From an uncultured Collinsella sp. (GTDB lineage Bacteria > Actinomycetota > Coriobacteriia > Coriobacteriales > Coriobacteriaceae), in assembly GCA_900549275.1 (NCBI GenBank), contig URNU01000013.1:1-14629 (forward strand): 14,629 nucleotides of DNA, read 5' to 3'. This document shows, in pieces, positions 7,387-13,354 of this stretch. Positions within the stretch are counted from its first letter, which is position 1; every line of letters starts with the position of its first letter. The notes under the pieces were generated by a model, which ran no database searches, was not told where the DNA came from, and saw nothing but the letters and a program-made list of their open reading frames with translations. The position numbers and the translations under genes were made by a program.

Positions 7387-9303
7387 CTAGGCGCGCTCCT
7401 CGATAGCACCGTTTCTATATGCATCGAGCAGTTGGCGTAGGTCCTGGATCTGGCTGCGAATCTTGACGCCGGTATCGGTGTCGCTCACCATGCGGCGACG
7501 GTCGGCCTCGTCAAAGCGGTTGGTCTCGCTTTCGATGTCGATGTTGCGGGTGAGCGCCTCGGCAACGGTGGTAAAGGCCTGGTGCGACTTGAGACGGCAT
7601 CCGCGCGAGCTCGAGATGAGCGTGTAGCCGGCGATGCCCGTTTTGGGGTGGTAGGCGCGACAGAAACCGCCGTCGATGACCAGCAGCTTGCCGTTGGCGC
7701 GGATGGGCTGCTCGCCCTTGGTGGTCTTGACCGGGGTGTGGCCGTTGATGATGTGGCCCGTCGGCGAGCAAGCCATGGGGGCGACGCCAAACTCGCGCAT
7801 GATGTCGTCGCAAACGGACGAGGACGTGGTGAGTGTATAGTACGGGTCCATCGGCTCGACCCACGTGCTCTTGTCGGCAATGTAGGCGCGCTCGAAGGTG
7901 CGCACCACGCGTCCGCTGGCGGGTGAGTTAAAGCCGATCCACAGGTACCACATCCAGTCGAGGGCATCGCGGTCACCGACGCGCCAGGCGCGGCGTGCGA
8001 TGTGGTCGCAAAAATCAAAATAATCGCGGCCTGCGTGCCAAGTGCCCAGACAGTTCATGCTGCTAAAGGTGCCGTCTTCGTTGAGCGGCACGCAGCCGTG
8101 AAACAGCAGATTGCCGTTGGCGACCTTATACATGGAGCCGTGGGTATAGAGGAAATCGATGTGTCGATGCAGGTGATCGGCGGTGACAAACTCGGATACG
8201 AGCTTGTCGATGATGTGCTGCTCCTCGGGCGTGAGCGTGTAGGGGTCCGCCGGATCGACGGTGGGGAAGTCGTTAGTCGTGAGCGGCCATACGCTGCCGT
8301 CGGCGAGGGTGACCGTGCCGGCGTCGTGATCGATCTTGTCGAGCAGCAGGCGGTCTGCCATGTCGAACTCGGGGTGGCGCTGGATAATCTGGCCCTCGAG
8401 CTTAAAAAGTAGGACGTTAATGGCTTTGATCAGCGGGCTGATGGACTTGCCGGTGGTATAGGTGGCGTCGGCGAAGGCGACAAGCTCGCGCAGCGAGATG
8501 CCATAGTCGTTCTCGAGAATCTCGTAGTTGTTGTAGCGCAGGTTGTTGCGCAGCACCGTGGCGATGCAGGCGGGCTCGCCGGCAGCGGCGCCCATCCACA
8601 GCAGGTCGTGGTTGCCCCACTGAATATCGAGTGAATGATAGGTGAGCAGGCGGTCCATAATCTTGGCCGCGCCGCCACCGCGGTCGAAGATGTCGCCCAC
8701 CAAGTGCAGGTGGTCGACGGCGAGGCGCTTGATGAGTGAGGCGAGCGACTCGATAAAGTCGTCGGCGCTGGCGGTCTCCAAGATGGATTCGATAATGCGC
8801 TCGTGATAACGCACACGGTAGTTGTTCTCATCCGGATGCGTATGCAGCAACTCGTCGATGATGTAGGCGTAATCGCGCGGGATGGCCTTACGCACCTTGG
8901 AGCGGGTATAGCGGCTTGAAAGCGAGCGGGCAACCACAATGAGTTGGTCGAGCATGGTCTTGTACCAGGTGGGCGAGTCCTCGCGCCGGCTGCGGACAAG
9001 GTCGATCTTCTCGCGCGGATAGTAGATGAGCGTGCACAGCTCGCCCTTTTCGTCAAAGGAGAGCGTGTCGCCAAAGATCTCGTCGACATGCTCGCGTACG
9101 ACGCCCGAGCAGTTGTTGAGGATGTGCATAAAGGCTTCGTACTCGCCATGCACATCGCTCATAAAATGCTCGGTACCCTTGGGCAGGTTGAGGATGGCCG
9201 AGAGGTTGATGATCTCGGTGAATGCGGATTGCTCGGTGGGGAACTGTCTCGACAGCAGGCGCAGATACTTAAAGTCTTGCGGATTGCGATCGAATGCGAC
9301 CAT
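7387..9303 (-). CDS. fbp: Fructose-1,6-bisphosphatase, class III
   Basis: Role: hydrolyses fructose 1,6-bisphosphate to fructose 6-phosphate in the cytosol, the committed step of gluconeogenesis. Seen: 638 residues, about the family's usual length, starting FDRNPQDFKYLRLLSRQFPT. Metallophosphoesterase motifs are in order: SDVHGEYEAF (Asp50, His52), LVGDIFDRGG (about 201-210), WGNHDLLW (about 229-236) and NGHTPVK (about 520), supplying the usual Asp/His/Asn metal ligands. Known: this is the large Firmicutes-type FBPase, unrelated in fold to the class I and II enzymes. Start: ATG 9303 is preceded by GGAAGGTG (9308-9315 on the + strand). No intrinsic terminator separates it from the two GtrA genes downstream. 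A 9-bp inverted repeat lies 28 bases upstream of the start codon. No disruption or missing motif is seen. Confidence 0.5.
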   Translation of the reverse strand: MVAFDRNPQDFKYLRLLSRQFPTEQSAFTEIINLSAILNLPKGTEHFMSDVHGEYEAFMHILNNCSGVVREHVDEIFGDTLSFDEKGELCTLIYYPREKIDLVRSRREDSPTWYKTMLDQLIVVARSLSSRYTRSKVRKAIPRDYAYIIDELLHTHPDENNYRVRYHERIIESILETASADDFIESLASLIKRLAVDHLHLVGDIFDRGGGAAKIMDRLLTYHSLDIQWGNHDLLWMGAAAGEPACIATVLRNNLRYNNYEILENDYGISLRELVAFADATYTTGKSISPLIKAINVLLFKLEGQIIQRHPEFDMADRLLLDKIDHDAGTVTLADGSVWPLTTNDFPTVDPADPYTLTPEEQHIIDKLVSEFVTADHLHRHIDFLYTHGSMYKVANGNLLFHGCVPLNEDGTFSSMNCLGTWHAGRDYFDFCDHIARRAWRVGDRDALDWMWYLWIGFNSPASGRVVRTFERAYIADKSTWVEPMDPYYTLTTSSSVCDDIMREFGVAPMACSPTGHIINGHTPVKTTKGEQPIRANGKLLVIDGGFCRAYHPKTGIAGYTLISSSRGCRLKSHQAFTTVAEALTRNIDIESETNRFDEADRRRMVSDTDTGVKIRSQIQDLRQLLDAYRNGAIEERA

Positions 9304-9307
9304 GAGG

Positions 9308-9315
9308 CACCTTCC
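9308..9315 (-). promoter_or_regulatory. Ribosome binding site of fbp
   Basis: GGAAGGTG on the - strand ends 4 bases before ATG 9303; its GGAAGG core is 6 bases away. It supports that ATG as the start. Confidence 0.5.
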
Positions 9316-9330
9316 GATGTGGTTGGTAAA

Positions 9331-9361
9331 ACTGATAAAACAGCGTCAAGCGTTTATCAGT
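9331..9361. repeat. 9-bp inverted repeat upstream of fbp, possible operator
   Basis: ACTGATAAA at 9331-9339 is repeated inverted at 9353-9361 (TTTATCAGT) with a 13-base spacer, so arm centres are about two helical turns apart. It sits 28-58 bases upstream of the fbp start codon. The symmetry is seen directly; a repressor or activator binding here is an inference. Confidence 0.5.
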
Positions 9362-9584
9362 ATGCGCCGCTTTTGTTTCGATTGGAGATGGGAGGTCGAA
9401 TTGTTGGCCGAACGGTTTGGTAAATCGATTTAGTTGAGGTGGATATGGCGGTTGAATGGAGACGCGGGGTCGTTTTGCAGGCGCTTGCCTCCGGGATCGA
9501 TAGGGAGGATGACGGTAAAGATGTTCACTACCTTTGGTTCAATTTGGTAAATAGTGGACATTTGTACCGTATTCAAGCTTACTG

Positions 9585-9593
9585 TGCGATAAT
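9585..9593 (+). promoter_or_regulatory. Extended -10 promoter for degV
   Basis: TGC followed by GATAAT (9588-9593) matches an extended -10 element (TGnTATAAT). No good -35 sits at 17 bases, as is usual with extended -10 promoters. Transcription would start near 9600, giving a short leader before ATG 9622 and excluding the longer upstream start at 9439. Confidence 0.5.
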
Positions 9594-9609
9594 TTGCGCA
9601 GCAATGAGT

Positions 9610-9615
9610 AAGGAG
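9610..9615 (+). promoter_or_regulatory. Ribosome binding site of degV
   Basis: AAGGAG lies 6 bases before ATG 9622. It decides the start: the earlier in-frame ATG at 9604 and GTG at 9439 lack a comparable motif in a usable position relative to the promoter. Confidence 0.5.
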
Positions 9616-9621
9616 CCTCAT

Positions 9622-10512
9622 ATGAGTGATTTTGTCCTGACCTGTGAATCCGCCGCTGATCGAACCCGTGAGTTCTTTGAATCGCGCAATATCCCTGTCG
9701 TGTGTTTTCATTACGAGATCGACGATGTTGTCTATACGGACGATCTGTATCAGTCGATTACACCGGACGAGTTTTTTGCCCAGATTGCCGCGGGCGCCAT
9801 GCCCAAGACGTCTCAGGTGAGCGTGGGTGAGTACGAGGAGTTTTGGGAGCCGTTCGTTGCCGAGGGTAAAGACGTGCTGCACCTGACGTTGTCGTCGGGT
9901 ATTTCGGGCACGTATGGATCGGCCTGCGTTGCGGCGCAGATGCTCGCGGATCGCTATCCCCAGGGCGGCAAGGTGCGCGTCATCGATTCGCTGGCGGCGT
10001 CTTCGGGCTTCGGCCTGCTGGCGGAATGCGCCGCCGACGTTCGCGATGGCGGCGCTTCGCTCGACGAGACGGCCGCTTGGATTGAGGAGCATAAACTCAA
10101 CCTGCACCACTGGTTCTTTTCGACCGATCTGTCGAGCTACCTGCGCGGCGGTCGCATTTCGGCCGCGAGCGCAATCATCGGCACGGCGCTCAAGATTTGC
10201 CCGCTTATGACGGTCGATTGCGAAGGTGAGCTGGCGCCGCGTGAGAAGATTCGCACCAAGAAGCGCGCAATCTCCGAGATGGCCAAGACCGTGATGGCGC
10301 ATATGCAGGACGGCGCGAACTATTCGGGCAAGTGCATCATGTCGCACTCGGCGTGCCGTGAGGACGCCGAGGCCGTTGCGGCACTGATAGAGGAACAGGT
10401 TCCGCAGCTCAAAGGCAAGATTGAGATCAATAGCATCGGTGCTCTGATTGGCTCGCATACCGGCCCTGGCACGGTGGCCGTCTTCTTTATGGGCGACAAG
10501 CGCGTGGACTAA
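9622..10512 (+). CDS. DegV-family (FakB-type) fatty-acid-binding protein
   Basis: Role: DegV/FakB proteins bind one fatty acid and, where a FakA kinase is present, hand it over for phosphorylation so exogenous fatty acids enter phospholipid synthesis. Seen: 296 residues, the usual family length. It starts SDFVLTCESAADRTREFF, then has TSQVS (63-67), LSSGISGTYGS (90-100), VIDSLAASSG (120-129), YLRGGRIS (173-180) and GSHTGPGT (277-284). Known: the Thr/Ser of TSQ, the SSG.SGT loop and the His of G.H.GPG hold the fatty-acid carboxylate; all are present. No fakA lies in the window, so the partner must be elsewhere. The gene is monocistronic: its own promoter and ribosome binding site precede it and a hairpin follows. 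Annotation as DegV is firm; the FakB function is inferred from conserved residues. Confidence 0.5.
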   Translation: MSDFVLTCESAADRTREFFESRNIPVVCFHYEIDDVVYTDDLYQSITPDEFFAQIAAGAMPKTSQVSVGEYEEFWEPFVAEGKDVLHLTLSSGISGTYGSACVAAQMLADRYPQGGKVRVIDSLAASSGFGLLAECAADVRDGGASLDETAAWIEEHKLNLHHWFFSTDLSSYLRGGRISAASAIIGTALKICPLMTVDCEGELAPREKIRTKKRAISEMAKTVMAHMQDGANYSGKCIMSHSACREDAEAVAALIEEQVPQLKGKIEINSIGALIGSHTGPGTVAVFFMGDKRVD

Positions 10513-10572
10513 CGTTCGTGGGCTGGCTGACGGTTTTAACGGCTGCGCTTGCCCCTCCAGACATTTGATAAC

Positions 10573-10610
10573 AGAAAAAGGCCTGTCCCGTTGTTTGCGG
10601 GACAGGCCTT
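10573..10610. terminator. Hairpin terminator between degV and the convergent TIM-barrel gene
   Basis: Arms 10578-10590 and 10598-10610 pair perfectly over 13 bp around a 7-base loop TTGTTTG. On the - strand the stem is followed by a T run (AAAAA just before 10580 on the + strand), so it ends the TIM-barrel transcript well. On the + strand the tail is T-poor, so termination of degV would be weaker but the same stem probably serves it. Confidence 0.5.
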
Positions 10611-10620
10611 GCTGTTGCGG

Positions 10621-11712
10621 CTAGCGTTTCTTTCCGCGGAAGAAGAAACCGTGCAGCGAGGGCTTGAGTCCGCGGTTGGCGCGACGCTCCTCGATATGAT
10701 CGTGGATCGAAGCGACGCGTTCGATGACTTCGTCGGGGATCGGCACGTCGGGATTCATGTTCTCAACCTGGCTGACCTCGGCGGCGGCGACCTGGTCGAT
10801 AATGGGCACATCGTCGCGCGAGATGACGGGCGTGGCGTCTTCCTTCATCTTGCGGTAGCGCTGCATCATGTCGGTCTGAAGCTGCTGGGCCGAAGGCGGC
10901 GTCCAGATGATGGCATTGGCGCCGGCGGCGATGGTTTCGCGGATGCTCTCGGGCGTCTTGCCGCCCGGTGCGATGAGCGGCAGGTTGGGATAGTGCTCGC
11001 GCAGTTCACGCAGGACCTGGGGCGTGTTCTTGCCGGCCGCGATGTTGAGGATCTTGGCTCCGGCGCGCACTTTGGCATGCGCATCATCGTCGCAGCGAAC
11101 GACCGTGGCGATGACGGGGATATCGGCGATGTTGGTGATGTGCTCGACCATCTCGGCGGTAGCGGGGGAGTTGACCACGCAGCCCGCCGCGCCCTGCATC
11201 TCGGAGACGGCCGCCATCTGCACGGAACGCTTACCGGTGGTGGTGCCGCCGCCAACGCCCACAAAGACCGGGCACTCGGCAACAGTCAGCAGCGCCTGCG
11301 TAATGGCGGGTTGCGGCGTGAAGGGGTAGACGGCAAACACGGCATCGGCATTGGAGTTGCGGATGACCGCCACGTCGGTGGTGTAGATGAGCGATTTGAT
11401 GCGGCGGCCAAAGAGCGTAAAACCGCTGGCCTCCTCGATCTCATCGGGCATGCGGAGGGCCGCCTTGCGCAGGCGCCCGTCGATGGGCAGCGGCTCCATG
11501 GGCAAAAGGCCGTTGGGAGTTACGGCCACCTGGGGCTCGGTAAATTCGTCTGCAAGCTCTACCTCGGAGAAGTCGACCGAGGCGACGATGTCCTCGTGAA
11601 CCTCGGCGGGAACATCGATGGGGGCTTGGTCGTTCGTCGTGGCAGACGTATCGAAGGAGCTGGTGCCGACAAAGGCGTCGACGCGCTCGTTCAAATCGTT
11701 GAGAGAATCCAT
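10621..11712 (-). CDS. Uncharacterised TIM-barrel-like protein
   Basis: I do not recognise a named family. Seen: 363 residues. Residues 1-80 are acidic and low in hydrophobics, probably disordered. The core (about 95-290) has alternating beta-strand-like and helix-like segments: VAVIRNSNADAVFAVYPF, CPVFVGVGGGTTTGKRSVQ (147-165), IPVIATVVRCDDDAHAKV, AGAKILNIAAGKNTPQVL, LPLIAPGGKTPESI (245-258) and GANAIIWTPPS. The last segments resemble the late strands of phosphate-binding TIM barrels such as KDPG aldolase (a Pro-Gly followed by TPE, then a GAnaI.W stretch). A charged C-terminal tail ends FFFRGKKR. Inferred: a soluble barrel binding a phosphorylated ligand; substrate unknown. Other possibilities are a synthase or a non-catalytic sensor. 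Start ATG 11712 has only a weak GGA upstream. It stands alone, convergent with degV and divergent from the small membrane protein gene. Confidence 0.5.
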   Translation of the reverse strand: MDSLNDLNERVDAFVGTSSFDTSATTNDQAPIDVPAEVHEDIVASVDFSEVELADEFTEPQVAVTPNGLLPMEPLPIDGRLRKAALRMPDEIEEASGFTLFGRRIKSLIYTTDVAVIRNSNADAVFAVYPFTPQPAITQALLTVAECPVFVGVGGGTTTGKRSVQMAAVSEMQGAAGCVVNSPATAEMVEHITNIADIPVIATVVRCDDDAHAKVRAGAKILNIAAGKNTPQVLRELREHYPNLPLIAPGGKTPESIRETIAAGANAIIWTPPSAQQLQTDMMQRYRKMKEDATPVISRDDVPIIDQVAAAEVSQVENMNPDVPIPDEVIERVASIHDHIEERRANRGLKPSLHGFFFRGKKR

Positions 11713-11889
11713 GGCGGTCCGTTTCTATGTTGTGCGGTCGGCAGTGTGCGACCGGCGTTGCGAGTGCTAAATCGTTTGATGAGTTGATTTTTCCCCGCTG
11801 TGCCATCCGTTAGACTGAAGGGCCGGCGAACGTGAAGGAGCTGTGGTGGCGGGAATCGAGGTGCTATCTTGAATGTCCCGTATACAAAA

Positions 11890-11897
11890 GAGAGGTG
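11890..11897 (+). promoter_or_regulatory. Ribosome binding site of the small membrane protein
   Basis: GAGAGGTG, with the AGAGG core ending 9 bases before ATG 11905. It supports translation of the short frame that starts there over the overlapping frame from ATG 11873, which has no such motif at a usable distance. Confidence 0.5.
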
Positions 11898-11904
11898 ACG
11901 CGGT

Positions 11905-12075
11905 ATGGAATTCTCGGCAATGTTGGGCTCGATTGGCCTATGCGTGGGCGCAATCGTTGCCGCCGCGGTCATCTACTTTGCGGTCACGGCCATTAAGGGC
12001 AAAAAGGCCGAGCGCAAGGAGCGCGAGGCACTTAAGCAGTGCCGTGACCAGCAGGACAAGCGCGCACGGCGATAG
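11905..12075 (+). CDS. Small single-span membrane protein
   Basis: Seen: 56 residues beginning MEFSAMLGSIGLCVG. One hydrophobic span (about residues 7-30) is followed by a strongly basic and glutamine-rich tail (KGKKAERKER, ending DKRARR). This gives an N-outside, C-inside topology by the positive-inside rule. A ribosome binding site precedes the ATG and the stop is at 12073-12075. No family is recognised. Its tail could contact membrane lipids, nucleic acid or a partner protein, but nothing in the sequence decides. It points toward the methyltransferase gene, whose stop lies 25 bases beyond. The combination of a clear span, charged tail and ribosome binding site makes it a credible gene despite its size; a longer overlapping frame (11873-12103) has low-complexity shadow composition and is not favoured. 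Confidence 0.5.
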   Translation: MEFSAMLGSIGLCVGAIVAAAVIYFAVTAIKGKKAERKEREALKQCRDQQDKRARR

Positions 12076-12100
12076 CTTGTTGAGTTTTGAATCCGTGCGC
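12062..12100. repeat. 8-bp inverted repeat between convergent genes
   Basis: GCGCACGG (12062-12069) pairs with CCGTGCGC (12093-12100) across a 23-base loop. It spans the end of the small membrane gene and the stop of the methyltransferase gene. It is the only stem-like structure in this convergent junction but has no T tract directly after it, so calling it a terminator would be weak. Confidence 0.5.
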
Positions 12101-13203
12101 TAGCTGCGTTTTCGGACCAGGGCGATATAGAAGCCCTCAAAGTCGCGACTGGGCGGAATGGTCAGCGTGCCGGGTATGCCGTTGGCAATGGCCGAGACGT
12201 GGCCGGCGGCAATGGCCTCGGTAAGGGCGTTGCACTCGATATGCGGCTTGTCGCCGGTGTCCTGCGCACGACGCGCTTCGCTTTCGCTCGGCGTGCCGTC
12301 GAGGGGGATGAGCTCGCAGTCCATGTGCTTGTCGAGGGCCTCTTGCAGGGCGTCCTCGTTTTCCTGCGGCAAGATCGAACACGTCGAATAGACGAGCGTG
12401 CCGCCCGGTTTGAGGGCTCCCATGGCGCGGTCCAGAAGCGCGCGCTGCGAGCGGGCACACTTGACGAGCAGCTGCTCGGTGAGACCGCGCAGGCTCTTTT
12501 CGTTGCCGCTGATGACGGTGCCCGTACCGGTGCAGGGGGCGTCGAGCAGGATACGGTCAAAGCGGAAGAACTCGTCAAGCTCGCGTGCGTCAATACGCAT
12601 GACGGGCACGTTTTTGGCGCCCTGGCGGCCCAAGTTGGCCTCGAGCTTTTCGGCGCGGGGAATGCTCATCTCACAGGCGGTGAGGTGCGCCTGTCCCTGG
12701 GTGAGGGCGGCGATCTGCGTCGTCTTGCCACCGGGGGCAGCGCACATGTCCAGGATGTCCTCGCCGGCCTGAGCGCCCAGGACTAACGGCGGCATCATGG
12801 ACGACAGGCTTTGCAAGTAGATTTTGCCGTCGCGGTAGATGTCGAGGTCCCATAGGTCGGAAACCTGGGCCTCGGGCAGGATGAAGGCGTCCGGATACCA
12901 GGTAACGGTTTGGTGCGCGATGCCGGCCTCGTCGAGTGCGGCGGCGATGTCCTCGGCGGTCGCCTTGAGCGTGTTGGCGCGCAGCGTGACCGGGCGCGTG
13001 GCTGCGGCGCCAAAGCCCTCGATCACGAGCTCGGCATCGGCAGGCGTATAGGCGCCAGCAACCGTGTCGACCATAAAGCGCGGCAGGTCGATGGCACAGG
13101 GAAGGGCGGCAAGCTGGTCGGAAAGCTCGGTGGCGGCAAACTGCCTAAGCTTGAGCTCGGGCTTAACCTGCTTTTTCTGCTTACGACGACGCGGCTTGGA
13201 CAT
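12100..13203 (-). CDS. RsmB/NOP-family SAM-dependent RNA (cytosine-5) methyltransferase
   Basis: Role: transfers a methyl group from S-adenosylmethionine to C5 of cytosine in RNA, most often 16S rRNA in bacteria. Seen: 367 residues. A very basic N-terminus (KPRRRKQKKQ) precedes a linker domain and the Rossmann-fold catalytic domain. Motif I is DMCAAPGGKTTQ (152-163), motif IV is DAPCTGTG (221-228) with Cys224, and motif VI is VYSTCS (271-276) with Cys275. Known: the motif IV and VI cysteines are the nucleophile/release pair of m5C RNA methyltransferases, and both are present. No NusB-like N-terminal domain is present, so it is closer to RsmF-type or generic NOP2/Sun enzymes than to full RsmB. 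Start ATG 13203 has GGAAGGAA (13210-13217, + strand) upstream. The gene lies downstream of the aminoacyl-tRNA-synthetase-like gene on the same strand. The exact target base cannot be told. Confidence 0.5.
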   Translation of the reverse strand: MSKPRRRKQKKQVKPELKLRQFAATELSDQLAALPCAIDLPRFMVDTVAGAYTPADAELVIEGFGAAATRPVTLRANTLKATAEDIAAALDEAGIAHQTVTWYPDAFILPEAQVSDLWDLDIYRDGKIYLQSLSSMMPPLVLGAQAGEDILDMCAAPGGKTTQIAALTQGQAHLTACEMSIPRAEKLEANLGRQGAKNVPVMRIDARELDEFFRFDRILLDAPCTGTGTVISGNEKSLRGLTEQLLVKCARSQRALLDRAMGALKPGGTLVYSTCSILPQENEDALQEALDKHMDCELIPLDGTPSESEARRAQDTGDKPHIECNALTEAIAAGHVSAIANGIPGTLTIPPSRDFEGFYIALVRKRS

Positions 13204-13209
13204 CCGTCT

Positions 13210-13217
13210 TTCCTTCC
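13210..13217 (-). promoter_or_regulatory. Ribosome binding site of the RNA methyltransferase
   Basis: GGAAGGAA on the - strand, 6 bases from ATG 13203. The long nested palindrome begins only 5 bases further upstream, so folding of that element could affect access to this site. Confidence 0.5.
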
Positions 13218-13222
13218 ACCTA

Positions 13223-13343
13223 AATGATTATTCTGGGACGGGGATTAAAAAATCATGTAATGATCCCCGTCCCAAAAAGACTGTACTGTGGCGCCCGGGA
13301 ATGATTTTTTAATCCCCGTCCCAGAATAATCATTCCCGGGCGC
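13223..13343. repeat. Nested palindromic element with two alternative folds
   Basis: Arms 13223-13256 and 13301-13334 are perfect 34-bp inverted repeats with a 44-base spacer. Two other stems overlap them: 13234-13245 with 13263-13274 (12 bp, the core TGGGACGGGGAT) and 13291-13306 with 13328-13343 (16 bp, GCGCCCGGGAATGATT). The long stem and the local pair cannot form together. The 11-base core GGGACGGGGAT occurs three times, once directly and twice inverted. It fills the intergenic space between two - strand genes. It could be a dispersed repeat or MITE-like element, or a transcribed structure acting as an intercistronic hairpin. No transposase or target-site duplication is obvious. Confidence 0.5.
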
Positions 13344-13354
13344 GTTGCGATTGC

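Larger units (their letters stand above)
9304..9621. other. Divergent intergenic region between fbp and degV
   Basis: The 318 bases hold the fbp ribosome binding site at the left, a 9-bp inverted repeat (9331-9361), a T-rich middle, and at the right an extended -10 promoter (9585-9593) and the degV ribosome binding site. The degV frame is open leftward to 9439, but the codons there do not look like coding sequence of that family. I see no RNA gene or riboswitch in it. Confidence 0.5.

Noticed and set aside
7374..7387. Small CCCCG/CGGGG hairpin between fbp and GtrA copy 2.
   Set aside because: Only a four- to five-pair stem, overlaps the fbp stop, and has no T tract on the - strand, so it is not a terminator.
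9439..9621. 61-codon in-frame N-terminal extension of degV from a GTG.
   Set aside because: The extension lies upstream of a good extended -10 promoter, an AAGGAG site and an ATG that begins exactly at the conserved DegV N-terminus.
9430..10458. Long open frame on the - strand opposite degV.
   Set aside because: It is a shadow of the degV coding frame: Arg/His/Leu-rich composition with no recognisable family, while degV has all its motifs.
11735..11754. Six-base inverted repeat CGGTCG / CGACCG upstream of the TIM-barrel gene.
   Set aside because: Arms are short in GC-rich DNA with an 8-base spacer and no promoter could be placed next to it; not distinguishable from chance.
11762..11770. GAGTGCTAA, identical to one half of the CIRCE heat-shock operator (HrcA site).
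   Set aside because: The other half (TTAGCACTC nine bases away) is absent and no chaperone gene follows; a single half-site is expected by chance.
10549..11787. Long open frame on the + strand opposite the TIM-barrel gene.
   Set aside because: Gly/His/Asp/Arg-rich antisense shadow without ribosome binding site or domains; it even runs through the terminator hairpin.
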